Shown piece by piece: positions 35,146 to 47,819 of a stretch of DNA of 64,000 bases. Source of the DNA: Eucalyptus grandis (lineage: Eukaryota; Streptophyta; Magnoliopsida; Myrtales; Myrtaceae); assembly GCF_016545825.1 (NCBI RefSeq), contig NC_052616.1:60719278-60783277 (forward strand), written 5' to 3'. The notes under the pieces are model-generated. The model was not told the origin of the DNA. It did no database searches and was given only the letters and a program-made list of their open reading frames with translations. Position 1 is the first letter of the stretch. Every line of letters starts with the position of its first letter. The position numbers and the translations under genes were made by a program.

Positions 35146-37100
35146 GCGTAATTATCTAGATTGAAAAATAAGAGATGATGAGAATCTGAGCATTGGTCAG
35201 CTACGTATCAGGTGTAACTTTTTTTTTTTTTGGTATTTTTTATTTTCCACTCTTTATTTCTTCAAATGTTCAAAATTTGCCTTTTGTTAAGTGTAGAACC
35301 GCTAAAAACTTTTCATAGACATCTATTAACTTTCTTCACTATTTTCCAGAAACTGACAATCTTTTGGTGGATGTATGAGCGTCTTAATTACTCTTTACGA
35401 CATGTCTTAAAGGAGAAAAATCATAAAGAGACGAAACAAAGCAAAAAAAGAAAAAAGAAAAAACATAAACAATGTCTTGGTAAGTAAATGCGTTAGCGCT
35501 AGCTTCTACTAAGGTAATTATTTTTAGAATGTTCTTTACATGCGACGACGTCATTTCCCAGATCTAGTTTGATCTTGCAATTCATATTCTTTGAAGTTTT
35601 AAGGGAAAGTGATGCAAAATCACACTTGTTAATATTTTCTTTCCTGACCTTTTAAAGGTTTGTAACATGAGAAGATCGATTGATGAAGACTTACATCCCT
35701 GAATATAGTTTTCAATTATATGAAACTAGTCACAAACCCACGCCATGTTCCGGCACAAACGTTAGAATGAACAAAATAAGCAAAAAACATGGCAATGTTG
35801 TTACAATATTCTAATTTCTCTTTTCTTTGGAAAACAAAAAACTTGTAAATGGACACTTCTTACGTTTGTTAAAAAAAAAAAAAAAAAAAGCAGGAGGATA
35901 CTGTATATGAGATAATTACTTAAGATACGTTGAATAAATGACGCAGCATTAGATCCGCTTACTTCTTCTCTCTCCACTTATTGAAGCAAGATCAGGTCAT
36001 CCTTTAAGCATACGTTGAATAGATGAACTTGCTTTTCTATGAACGAATTTTGGGTGTGTTTGTTTTAGGAAAAACTTAAGATTTGAAAAATCTTTTCCGA
36101 AAAATGGTTGTTGTATCGATTAAAAAAAAAAAGCCAACGAAAAAAATTCATTATTGATAAAAATTCATAACTAATTATTTTTGTAGGTAATGAAATATTT
36201 TCATTTATTTAATTTTTGTAAGCAATACAAGCAATTATTTCAAATAAAGTTTTCTTCAAATCTTGAATTTTCCATGAAACAAATGCTTCCTTAGCCTAGT
36301 AATTCATTATTGTCAAGCCTTAATCTGCATCCGCGAATGTTCGATTAATGAAGCTATTTACGATTTTTTTTTGAAGCTAAAGCTATTTACGAATTAAACA
36401 ACAACAATCATGGCATTTTCAATGACCGAGTCAAGCGAGACTCGTTCGTCCGATCAGTGTAATTTGCCTCACAATCAATCTGCTTTCATATGTTGTCGCC
36501 TCTTATTTTCTCCAGATGCATGCACGGTGCGCGGTTAGCTGAGCTGGTTTCTTCCTGGCACAGGAGTTACGTGGCTCCTTACGAGCGGTTAAGACAACGT
36601 AATCTCTTCCTGCAGAGGTCAACGCTTGACACAACGTAAGTCTTTAAAGATGTGTTTTTAACGAATTCTTAGTATATAAGCAACCAGATAATTTCGATTA
36701 ATTATTTATTATGTATACTCAGTAAAATAAGGTTTAAGTACTAAAATGGTATGATCGGTTTGTGTTAGGTTACTGATTATCAATTTAGAAATTGAGCATA
36801 TAAATGGGTCTACCTGGATAAGCAGGTTTAGCCACCATGGAAGGAGGGGCAGGTAAGAACTGAGCAGGGCTTGCCTTGCTGCGCAATCCAGCGCTTGAGG
36901 CTTTGGCGCAATTAACAACAGTACAATTCTTTAAATACATTTTTTTATTACTCTTGTTCTTTGGATCAATAATAAACAACTCCGCCACTACCTTTGTGGT
37001 AGTTTTCCATGCTTACATGTAAGTTCAAACCTGTTCGAAGCAGGCAACTTAGACATGGTAATTTAATTTGTATATTAATATCGAAACATGAGTTTCCATA
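35143..37100. other. Downstream flank and conserved block of HMA copy 5
   Basis: The block (36000-37080, minus the MITE) contains TTAGTATATAAGCAACC, then GCCACCATGGAAGGAGGGG followed by a CAGGTAAGA donor-like site and GGGCTTGCCTTGCTGCGC. It matches the flanks of copies 2, 3 and 4. No coding gene could be built. Confidence 0.6.
36055..36297. mobile_element. MITE with imperfect terminal inverted repeats
   Basis: The left end GGGTGTGTTTGTTTTAGGAA and the right end (read on -) GGCTAAGGAAGCATTTGTTTC can pair, with GATTTGAAAA-type words inside. The equivalent place after copy 4 has no insertion. Related sequences lie at 39085-39325 and 63780-64000. Confidence 0.7.
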
Positions 37101-39084
37101 GCTCAAATGAAGTGAGTTTTCTTACACTGGTAAGCATCTTTTCCTATTACAAATTCTGGGGGATGTTGAATTCTGAAGAAGATAAAAGGAAAAATGAAAT
37201 TTGCAAGCGTCCAGAGGAAAGAGATAGGGGGAAATGCAAGACAAATAATAGAAGATAAAAAAATGAGATGGAAATGGGCTTAGTGTTGACTTGAATGTAG
37301 CTGTGGTTGAACATGGTTTTAATATGGCCTTATTGTGGATTTAGTTGAGTCAACTTTAACGGGTTTATGGTTAAAATCGGGTTTAGAGAGTTTATGGTAT
37401 GCAATGGGCTTGACGTGTTACATTCAGTATCGTGTTACATTCAATATTGAGCCTGTGAATTTTGACTGCTTGATTAATAAGCTTGTTCATGGTCTGTCTT
37501 TATGTAGCCAATACCTGATGTTGTGGACCTAGCCCGAGAATGGGGCCCAGTCCTAGTCCTCATTTTGCAGAAAATAAAAACAAATTAAAAAAATCTGGAA
37601 ATAGAAAAATTATGAAATTTGGTAAGAGAAATAGACCGTGATTAGGTTGTTAGATTTTATTATTAGACTTAGTTTAGTTTCGTTTCAATGGAATTCATAT
37701 AGTTAGGAAAGTTCTATTCTTTGATTTTTAACGTAACTCGTGCCTTTATTTGATTGATCAATTGATAATTTTGTGTGTGTTCATTTTGGGCTAAATTTTG
37801 GATTTTTGGTTTAGTTTAAAATCACTCAGGATTTGTTTAGCCGATTTGTCTTAACGAATAAATTAGATTTAGTTTGAGAAATATAATCAGATTAATATAG
37901 AGATAGTAGTTTGGAAATGTCACTTCACAAGAAATAAAAAATCATAGTAAGTTAGTTAAATTTAGGTTTCACTTCAGATAATTGGTTAGGTAACGAGGAC
38001 ATGGCGTAACCTAGGAGAAACTTGAAAGGGACTAAATGAGCATCTAATATCCAAAAGCTGAATTATGACCCTGACTTAGGATGACAAAGTGCCAACTTGG
38101 GGTTTCTTGTCTCTCCAAAAGTTTCAATAACCCATATTACCCATTTGAAGATAGGATAGTCTCTAAGTCAAATTCATAGGGGTTGATATCATAGGACTTA
38201 ATAGTAAGGTCATATTATATTCTTTGTCTGATTTGTATTGGGTTATTTTATCGCACTTTACTCTTTACTCATTCTTTCATTACTACCTTTGATTAATTGT
38301 TTGTGATTCTTATGTTACTTTCATATGTCGTGATTTGCTTTACTTTAATGGAATGGTTAGGTTAGACCTTTGCATGAACGCTAAACAGACAAAAACCTTA
38401 GGATTTATAATTTGATAAAAAGACTACGTGGATACCTTAGCTAACAAATAATCAAGTTTAGGTAGCAAAAGGGCACCGGTTAAATAACTAATGTAATCAA
38501 CCCCGACTCTAGATTTCTAGTTCCATAGAAAGTGAGGCATACTTCCTACCACACTTAATTTACCCAATAACCTTGTGGCAACTCCTCATACAGAATCTTC
38601 ATAGGGTTCAAATTAAAATGAAAATCTTAATGTTGCATGAGATAAGGGTTTGAGCGAATTTACGCCAATTGAGGACCATTAGCCCTCAATTTGACATTAC
38701 TTTTAAATCCATATTTAAGCTAACCTAAAACTTGGAAATTAAAATTTTAATTGGGTCTAAAATTAACACTAGAGCGTGACTTTTTTTTATCACCAGTTAC
38801 AAGTTAATTGGATGATCGGAGCAGCACATTGACTTTAGTTGGAAAGCCCTCGTTGCAAAGTGAAGTATGCCGCTTAATTACAGCTATGGCCATGTTTTCG
38901 AGTGGGTGAATAGAAACAAGCAATCCTTCATTCCTGTTCTCAATTTTTGTTTAATCTTTGTTTGTAATTTTTACATTCAATCTGTTATGCCACCCTAGCT
39001 CCAGGATAAGTTATCCACTATGTTGATATATTCAAGTTTATCCCAACCTAGACGTGTCATTAGATACTGGATAGGATAACGTAA
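37101..39084. other. Intergenic, nothing recognised
   Basis: This is AT-rich sequence without credible reading frames, RNA genes or repeats that I could identify. Confidence 0.5.
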
Positions 39085-39325
39085 TTTGATTTTATTTATT
39101 CAACAAAAAATAAATGATTTGAAAATAATTTTCTTAAAAATGATTGTTTATATTGTTCACAAAAATGAACGAACAAATTTTTTTCATTGTCTACAAAATT
39201 TTTAGACATAATTGTCATCAATAATGAATTTTTTTCTTGGATAATTATTTTAAGTAATAAGCGATTATTTTGAGAGAAATTTTTTCTAAATCATTAATTT
39301 TTCATGAAATGAATAGAGCCTAAGC
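39085..39325. mobile_element. MITE related to that at 36055
   Basis: It shares the layout and words AATTATTTTAAGTAATAAG, CATGAAATGAATAG and ATCAATAATGAATTTTT with the element at 36055. Confidence 0.5.
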
Positions 39326-40480
39326 CTCCATTTTTTTGCGAAAAATATGACAATTTTGAAAAACGCTTTTCAAAAAGCCATTTTCCTAGAAAATGATAAT
39401 ATTTTTCAATGCTCGATCAAACACAAAAATGAGATTTTCCTTTGTGCACTCCTTTTAATATTATGTATTTTTTTTTTTTTGTAGAAAATCAAAATTTTAA
39501 TTATTTTTATTTTATTTTTTTTTATCTTTTCTTTTTCTTCTTCTTTGACCAATTGCCAACCATTGCCACGGTTGGTGACTAGCCTCGGAGGTAAGCTTGA
39601 GCTTGCTCGGTTGGAGCCTTGCTTGATCAGCAAGGCTCAAGCCTTGCCTGATCGGCGAGCTTGTCCCTCGCTTGGGGTTGGTCGCTAGTTGTTGTTTTGG
39701 GTCCACGATTGGTTGAGGAAGAAGCAAAAAGAAAAAGAAAAAAACGAAAAAAAATAAAAGTTAGTTTTTAAAATAAAAATAATTAAAATTTTGGTTAAAA
39801 AATAGGTTGGAGCCTTGCTTGATCGGTGAGCTTGTCCCTTGCTTGGGGTTGGTCGCCGAGGGCACCCCTTGTTGCTTTGGGTCCACAATTGGTTGAGGAA
39901 GAAGCAAAAGAAAAAGAAAAAGAAACGAAAAAAAAGAAAAAAAGTTAATTTTTAAATAAAAATAATTAAAATTTTGAGTTTAAAAATAAAATAAAAATAT
40001 TAATAATATAAATTTTGTTAATAAAATAATTGAAAATTTAATTTTTAAAATATATATATTTTAAAAATTAACGTTTCATTAATCAATGACTTGAGCTCAA
40101 GTGCTAACAACTCACGCACGGTATGGGCACTAGTGATTTGGGCTCAACCTCGATGGACTTGGACATAGGCATGAGGGGCCCAAGCCTAGGAACTGAGGTC
40201 CCAAGACCTACCTTAATGGACTAAGGTCCAATCTTGATGGACTTGTGCTCGTGCGTCAAACACTCGGTCCCGGCATTGATGGACCCAACCTGAGCATTGG
40301 AGACTTGGGAATTAGAGTTATTAGAGTTCCTGTGTTCAAACGTAGAGTTTCAATTTGAAGCATCGATTCTCAATCATATTTTGGAAGAAGAAATCATTAT
40401 GCTAAAACTATGCATAGTTTTTGTCGACCAAGAAAACGTTTTCCGTTGACTTATTTTCCTAAGCGAAACAAATGCCGGAA
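39326..40480. mobile_element. Probable TIR element with duplicated core
   Basis: Left arm words (GCGAAAAATATGAC; CATTTTCCTAGAAAATGA) are related in inverse to the right arm (TTTTCCTAAGCGAAACAAATGCC). A segment with GATCGGCGAGCTTGTCCCTC and GGTTGAGGAAGAAGC occurs twice in tandem (39600-39780 and 39805-39975). No gene is seen. Confidence 0.45.
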
Positions 40481-42424
40481 AATGAAAAATGTTTTTCCAG
40501 AAAAGATTTTCTGGGAATCGTAAGGAAACTAAGTTCGAACCGTCAGCCGTTCCTCGATTGTTTGAATCTAGTTCGCCTCGACAAAAGCCAAGCTCCAGTA
40601 ACTCGTAAGCCGACCTCGACTGACTTATGAACAAGATTAACTCGTTTCCACCCGAGTTCCTTTTACTTCCCTTGTAAAAGGCCGAAACCCATCCAAATCA
40701 ACAAATTGGGCCTATGGGGCGGGTTCTGTTCCGTTACTTAACCCATGTAACCATCTAAGAAGCAAGATATCAATTTACGGCTTTGAATCTCCATTATCAA
40801 ATGGGAAACAACGAGAAAATGTACAGCCTACTCCACAAAAATTTAAATGGAACGAATTGCAATCTTTATGAATTTGAATGATTTTATCCATCAACAGATG
40901 TTTATCCCAACTATATTAAGGCATGGGAGGACGCATTATTTCTGTTGTATATATTCCTGCTTTGTGCTTGATTGGTTTTTTAGTTTTATTTTTATATTAG
41001 TGATAAATTAGACACGACGGTTTAGAGTTATCCGTTAGATTAAGCTTACAGGCTTGAAGGACAGAGACAATGCGTAAATTAAGCATAAATGAATCGGATT
41101 TAAATGTAAAAGCAGCCCAAATTCTCACTTTCACAGAATATGGGCTTGGAGCTTGGGGCTTGGGGCTTGGGGTTGGGCAATCAACTTGTCCAGCTCCCAA
41201 GTTCTCGCATCATCTCCATCCGGATGCAGGCAAGAAAATCTTCTTGACCCTAAACCAAAACAATAATTCAATGAACTGACGTTATCGTGCTGGGTCCAGT
41301 TTGATCATGGGTTTACCCATTTGTTCATATCTAACCAATTAGATGAATTACTCCTAAAGGGTTACATCCAAATGGTGCAAACTGATGAGATAGTTATTTA
41401 TTTTGATTCTATGATTCTATTTGGAACTTGGCCCATCACTTTTAAATCACAATTTTAATCTTTTTGAAGGCTTCTATTGCTCGGAATATACGAAAGCATT
41501 CAGCTGGGCTTTGGAAACTCTTTGCTAAGTGCAGTCCCATTTACAACTTATCACTTTTTTCAAGAACTGCCAATCTTACCGTGCGATCTACTCCTGAATG
41601 ATTGGAAATTTAAAAGTTGAATGAGCATGTCTTGATGCAGAAAGCCTAATTCTACAACAAAACTAGTCTTTCAAGAAGTGTCAATCTTAGCCAAGTGATG
41701 ACCCCATTAATGATATGTACTTAAGAAGGAATGCATGTTTTTGAATAAATAAATAATAAATCTAGTTCTAGAATAACTACATTTCTTTTAGGAGCTGTCA
41801 ATCTTACCTTAGTAATTGGGCCCATTAATGATTTGCTTTAAAAGTCACGCACATGTTTCCAAATAAAAAAAAATCTAATTCTAGAACAACTATCATTCTT
41901 TCGGAAACTCTCACTCTTACACGAGTGATCAAATGCACGTTTTCGTATTAAAACAAAATCTAATTTTGGAATAACTGCTATTTTTTCAAGAACTATTAGT
42001 CCTACCATTAATAATTGCCCCTTAAAAGCAAAATGCGTGCTTCAAAAGGGAAAAATTAAAAGACCCAACTCTAACCAATGGTTGTTCTTTCAAGAACTGT
42101 AAGTCCTATTGAATCATTAGCTACTTAAGAGTCAAATGCACGTGTCAAAGAAAAAAATATCTAATCACAAATGCCTACCATTTTTTAAAGAATGGCCGAT
42201 CTTGCCCAATAGGTGGAATAGGTTGAATGGTCGTCCTAAAACAAATGATAGCTGTTCGGGATTGAATTTTTTTTTTTTTTTATCCCTACCACGTGTCATG
42301 GCTTGTTTACCCAATAGGTTCAATGATTGTTTTTAAGCAAAACGGTAGTTGTTCATGATTGGAATTTTTTAATTTTATTTGGACAAATATATTTGACCTT
42401 GACTAGTTAATAATTTGGTGACTT

Positions 42425-42640
42425 ACAGATCTTATCTCTATCATGTGCCAAATAAAAACGTGTATGCTGGCATAGACCCAACATGTCATGTAAAAACGAC
42501 ACAAAATAATTTTTTAGTACGAAAAGGGCATCTAATTAATACGGATGCAAAACTGTTCCTCGAGGTCACTATTTGGCATGCAGAATTTATGCCAGCGTAC
42601 ACATTTTTATATATGATGCATGATAGAGATAACATGAATG
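42425..42640. repeat. Inverted pair of satellite monomer halves
   Basis: The left arm, read on -, and the right arm both contain TCTATGCCAGC or TTTATGCCAGCG, then TACACxTTTTTAT, then GCATGATAGAGATAA-type sequence, in opposite orientation. The 106-codon frame (42415-42735) and its 75-codon antisense frame arise from this palindrome. Confidence 0.75.
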
Positions 42641-43131
42641 TCACGTCTTCATCTCCTGGGACAGAAAAAGGAGATGGCATGTACGTGTGTTCAAAGAGTC
42701 TTGGCCAGGCCATTAATGTTTGCTCCGATCAATAGTCCACTGACAGAAAGAAATTCATGATGGAGATAACATGAATGTCACGTCTTCATCTCTTGGACAG
42801 AAAAAGAAAAAGGAGATCGCATGTACGTGTGTTCAAAGATTTTCTGCCGGCCATTAATGTTTGCTCCAATCAATAGTCCACCGACCAAAGAAAAGAAAAC
42901 AGAGAGAGATCGCGTGTCCGTTTGTTCAAAGATTTGTGGCCAGGTCATTAATGTTTGCTCCAACCGATGGTCCACTGACAAAAAAAAAGTTCATGGTAGA
43001 GATGACACAAATGTCACGTTTTTATCTCCTGGACAGAAAAAGGACATCGCATGTACGTGTGTTCAAAGATTTTTGGCCAGCCCACTAATGTTTGCTCCAA
43101 CCAATATTCCTCTGACAAATAAAAAAATTAT
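42626..43131. repeat. Local tandem repeat, about 105-138 bp, four copies
   Basis: Each copy contains ATGAATGTCACGTCTTCAT or a variant, GACAGAAAAAGGAGATCGCA, GTGTTCAAAGATT and TTAATGTTTGCTCC. A single degenerate copy occurs in unit B at about 53255-53370. Confidence 0.85.
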
Positions 43132-44390
43132 GGGAGTAGTTGTGTTTTGCAATGCATGCATATCCATGCAATACTAAATAATAAATTGAAGTACTAAATT
43201 AAATATATATTCTATATATAGAAAATATATATTTTAGAATAGAAAGAAATAAAATATAGAAATAAAAATAGGAAAAATAAAAATAAAAATTGTTGTTATT
43301 TTAAATTTTCTTTTTTATTAGAATTTCAATATTATTTATATTTATATTTATTTTATTTAATTTATTATTTTGATTTTCTTAATTTAAATTTAACAAACTG
43401 ACGAATGGAAAGGGGGGTTAGTGGGCCTGCTGCTTTGTGAAAGTTTTATTGAAAAATATGCAATAATTCATATGAAAGTCAATAAAAAAAATGTGATATC
43501 TCGCCCAATCCATGACTAAGTTCGTATTATAAATAAATTTCTTCTTTTCTTATCGCCAAACTTCGATTTCTACGCTCATCACTGTCGCCTTAATTGGCTC
43601 CTTATTATTTTTTTTTTTTCCAGAGGACACTTCAATGTAGTAGTAATATTGATAATAATATAGATAGAACTTAAAAATTAGATGCAGCATAAGATTAGAA
43701 CTTTGAACTCATTCAAATGCGGAATCTAGTTCAACGTGCCGATCAATTGCTTATCTTCAAATAATTATGGTTGTGCAGTCCATGCAATGTGGTTTTCACA
43801 ATGATTTCCTAACTCCTGAGGAGTCATGATGTTATATTTCAGCTAGCTTTGTGCATAATTGATATTTTTTATTAATTTATATCCTGAGTTTGAATCAGCA
43901 TATGAAATCCGACCCGATTAAAGTTTGGCCTGATTTTCAATGTCTTATGACTTGGGACTTTATATCTAAGCAAATTCAGCGGGGGCCAACGGTGACCATC
44001 TTAAAAGCAAGATATCAATTTACAGCTTTGAATCTCCATTACCAAATAAGAAACAGCGACATGTATAACCTTCTCTTGAAATGGAACGCATTAAAATCCT
44101 TATGAATTTGAATGATTTTATCCATAAAAAAATGTTTATCCCAACTTTTTCGAGGCACGGGAGGGCGCGTTATTTCTGTTGTACATATTCCTGTTTTGTG
44201 CTTGATTTGTGTTTTTTTTTTATTAGTTATAAATTAGACACAACGGTTTAGAGTTGTCTCTTAGATTAAGCTTACAGGATTGAAGAACAGAGGTAATGCG
44301 TTAATTAAACATAAATGGATCGGATTTGACTGTAAAAGCAGCCCAAATTCTCACTTCTCTAGAATATGGGCTTGGGGCTTGGGCAATTAA

Positions 44391-45725
44391 GGCTACGCAT
44401 GGCAACATTTCTTGGCCATGGAACAATTTTTTTTCAGAAATAATTCTTTTCTATTTCTATTATGGGGAACAATTTATATGTAAAAAAACCCGTTTGGTAA
44501 CTACACAAAATTTTTACTCTAGAAATAGAAAAATAATAGAAATGTGTTTGGTAAAAAATAATTTCTTTTTTATATTTATTTGTTTTTATTTTTTGCCGGT
44601 AGACCGCCGCCATCGCCCGCCGCCGCCGCACGTCGCCGCCCGTTAACCGGCGAAGCGTTCGGCGGCGACCGGCGACGACCGGCGGCGGTGGCGGTGGTCG
44701 GTCGGCCTCCGGCGACGGCAAAGAATGGTCGGCCGGGCAGCCCACCGACGGCGGCGGCGGTCGGTCGGCCTCCGGCGGCCGGCGGCGGCGGTCGGTCGGC
44801 CGGCCTCCGGCGGCTGTCGGCCGGGGCGGGCGACGGCGAGGGTGGTGGTCAACGGCGGTCAATGGCGGTTAGCAAGAGAAGAATAAAAGAAAAAAAAAAA
44901 TTCACTTATTTCTTAAACTTGTTTCCGGGAACAAGAAGTAACTTTTTTTACTTCTCATTTCTATTCCAAAACCATTCTCGAGCTAACTTTTTGTTCCCGT
45001 GAACAAAAACTAAGGGTGCGAATGGTAACGTTTTGTTTTTTTTTGTTCCGGGAACAGAACAAAAAAGTGTTTCTGTTCGGGAACAATTTTTGAACAAAAG
45101 AACGCGTTTGGTAACGTTTGGTCCGGGAATAAAAATGAACAGAAACACGTTTGGTAAATTTTATTCTTTTTTTTGTTTCTTTTAATTTTTTAAACATTTT
45201 TATTTTATTTTTCATTTTTCCTTTCTTTTTATTTTTTTTTTTTTTCGGCCGGTCACCGGCCTCGTCGGCGACCGGCCGACGGTGGCCGGCCTCGCCCGGC
45301 CACGGCGGCTTGCCGGTCGGCGGCGGGCCGAGCCAACCGTGGTTGGGCAAGGCTGTTGGTAGGTGATGGCGGGTGGCGGTCAAGGGCGGTCAATGGCGAG
45401 GCGCGACCGGTGAAAGAAAAAAAGAATAAAAGAAGAAGAAAAGAAAAAAAGAAGAAGAGAGAGAAGAAACGTTTCCTTATTTTTGTTTTCGGAGCAAAAA
45501 CAACAAATTGTTGTTTCTTTTTTTGTTCTTATTTCGTTCCCTAAAAAACAGAAACGCAACCAAACGCGTTTCTTTTTTTTTTTCCAAAACCCCGGAACAA
45601 AATCCGTTTGTTCCGAAACAAAACACCCTAAGTTGCCGTTATCAAACAGGTTTCTATTCTTTTTTTTTATTCTGGGGAAGAGAATAATAGAAATTTTGGG
45701 TTGGGGAAGTTTGTCATGCGCAGCC
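44391..45725. mobile_element. PIF/Harbinger-like TIR element (outer)
   Basis: The left end GGCTACGCATGGCAAC and right end GTTTGTCATGCGCAGCC are inverted repeats, and the element is flanked by TAA on both sides (44388-44390, 45726-45728). Unit A has the continuous site (GGGCAATCAACTTGTCC near 41175). A GC-rich core (44595-44860) is open in several frames but has no transposase motif. Confidence 0.85.
45014..45628. mobile_element. PIF/Harbinger-like TIR element (nested)
   Basis: Ends GGGTG..CACCC with flanking TAA duplications (45011-45013, 45629-45631). It lies inside the element at 44391. The core (45245-45415) is again GC-rich. Arms carry AACGCGTTTGGTAACG-type words shared with the other elements of this group. 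Confidence 0.82.
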
Positions 45726-46407
45726 TAACTTGTCCAGCTCACAAGTTCTCCCATTATCTCCATCTGGATGCAGACAGAAAATCTTCTTGACCCATAACCA
45801 AAACAATAATTCAATGAACTGAAGTTATTGTGTTGGGTCTCGTTTGGTTATGGGTTTATATGTTTGTTCATATCTAACCAATTAGATAAATTACTCCTAA
45901 AGGGTTACCTCCGAATGGCGCTAGCGCATGAGATAGTTATTTATTTTGGTTTTATGATTCTATATGGAACTTGGCCCATCACTTTAAATCACCGTTTTGA
46001 TTTTTTTGAAAGCTTCTACTGCTCAGAATATACGAAAGCATTCAGCTAGGCTTCGGAAACTCCTTGCTAAGTGCAGCCCCATTTATGACTCCTGTCTCAG
46101 TTAATGATTTGTGCTTAGACGTCAAATGCGCGTTTCCAAATAAAAGAATTCTGATTCTATAACTATTACTATTCGTTCAAAATATGTCAGTCTTACCAGA
46201 GCGATTAGCCTATTAAGGATTGGTACCTTCTAGATAAAAAAATTCTAGCTTTAGAGCAATTACTATTTTTTCAACAACTGTCGATTTCATGATTAGCCTA
46301 TGAATAATTTATACTCACTAATCATTTACGTGTTTCCAAATAATAATAAAAAAATCTGATTCTAGAAAGACTTATTACTTTTTTCAAGAACTGCCAATTT
46401 TACTTAA

Positions 46408-46736
46408 TGATAAGTGAAGAAAATAAGAGGATTCAAGAAAACAATGATTCAAAGATAAATTTGAGAAAAATGTTCTTCACTGAAAGCCATAATACTTACA
46501 ATTATTCTACAATACATAATGCTATTTATATTAATAAGACAACTAGATTTCCTATTCAATATTCCGAATATCTAATCTAACAGATTGACTGGATCAATTT
46601 ATCTGCAATTGGAATAATCTGAATCAAATCATATCAACCACTCTAATCTAATCTTCCGATAGCAGAATCAAATCATACTCTAATCTAATCTTCTGATGAT
46701 TTTCCAATAATATTATCAATCTTATCAATAAGCACA
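46408..46736 (-). mobile_element. Short solo LTR candidate
   Basis: Read on - it begins TGTGCTTATTGATAAG and ends CACTTATCA, with TTAA on both sides (46404-46407, 46737-46740). It holds a TATAAATAG box (46522-46530 on -). Unit A lacks it at the matching place (near 41590). Only four flanking bases match, so the duplication is not proven. Confidence 0.6.
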
Positions 46737-47037
46737 TTAATAATTGGAAATTTAAAAGTCGAATGAGTATGTCTTGATAAAGAAAGCCTAATTCTAGGAG
46801 AAGATCTAGTCTTTCAAGAAGTGTCGATCTTAGCGGAGTGATGACCCCATTAATGATTGGTACTTAGAAGGAATGCATGCTTTTCAATAAATAAATCAAT
46901 CTAGTTCTAGAACAATTAAATTCTTTTAGGAAGTGTCAATCTTACCTAAGTAATCGGGCCCATCAATGAGTTGCTTCGAAAGTCAGGTACACATCTCCAA
47001 ATAAAAAAAATCGGAACAACTATCGTTCTTTACACGA

Positions 47038-47585
47038 AGGGTATGAATAACGCAAATGTCACAACTTTCGTATAGTGTTCAGTTGAGTACTTTTAATTAT
47101 TTTTTTCGCATACTTAAGTGTCATGACTGTGAAAAATCAATCACTTGAGTGTCATTGGTGATTTATCTTATTGGAAAATCTGACATGGATGTTGATTGTT
47201 TACTGTGACTTTGCATTAGTTCTAACGTGAATAATTTTTAATATTCATTAATTATTATTTTTGAATTATTATTTTCTTTATTTTCCCTTTTTTTTGGGTT
47301 GCAAGGGTCTCTAGCAACCCTTGCTAGTTAAAAACTCTTGTCGCGGCCTTGCCCATTTTGGGAGGGTTTCACACTCCTCCCTAGCCCCTAAAAAAAACAA
47401 AAACAATATAAACTAAGAATTTTAAGATTAAAAAAATTTAAAAATAGAAAATCCATGGAGGATGGTTTTCCTGAAATGGTACTTAAATGATTGATTTTAC
47501 TTTGATGTTGCACCTAAGTGTGGAAAAAATTACAGTCCCAAATGAGCACCGTATGAAAGTTATGGGACTTACGTTGTTCTTCTCT
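47038..47585. mobile_element. Non-autonomous MULE-like element
   Basis: Inverted ends: left GTATGAATAACGCAAATGTC, right (read on -) AGAACAACGTAAGTCCCATA, both followed by AACTTTCRTA and an ACTTAAGTG or ACTTAGGTG word. Near 9-bp direct repeats TTTACACGA and CTTACACAA flank it. Unit A shows an uninterrupted CTTACACGA near 41918. Confidence 0.75.
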
Positions 47586-47819
47586 CTTACACAAGTGATC
47601 AAATGACCTCTTCATATTGAAATAAAATCTAATTTTGGAACAATACCATTCTTTCAAGAACTATTAGGCCCACCGTTAATAATTGCCCCGTAAAAGCAAA
47701 ATGCATGCTTCCAAAGGAAAGAGAAATATAGCTCAGCTCTAAACCAATGGTTCTTCTTTGAAGAACTGTCAGTCTCACGAAATTATTAGCTACTTAAGAG
47801 TCAAATGCACGTGTCCAGA

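Larger units (their letters stand above)
40740..43985. repeat. Direct duplication, unit A
   Basis: It corresponds to unit B (43990-54045). Shared starts: GCAAGATATCAATTTAC and GCTTTGAATCTCCATTA. Shared ends: TTATAAATAAA near CTCGCCC, then GACTTGG, TTTAT and AAGCAAATTCAG. It lacks the transposons found in unit B and has only about two satellite monomers. Confidence 0.8.

Noticed and set aside
36840..36915. Possible microRNA hairpin in the conserved block (GCAGGGCTTGCCTTGC)
   Set aside because: The visible self-complementarity is only a short stem with a two-base loop; no arm long enough for a miRNA duplex was found.
42415..42735. 106-codon frame
   Set aside because: It spans an inverted pair of satellite monomers, and the antisense frame gives a similar peptide.
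44434..45002. Frames of 140-142 codons on both strands
   Set aside because: They are GC-rich transposon core, open in several frames at once, with no recognisable domain.
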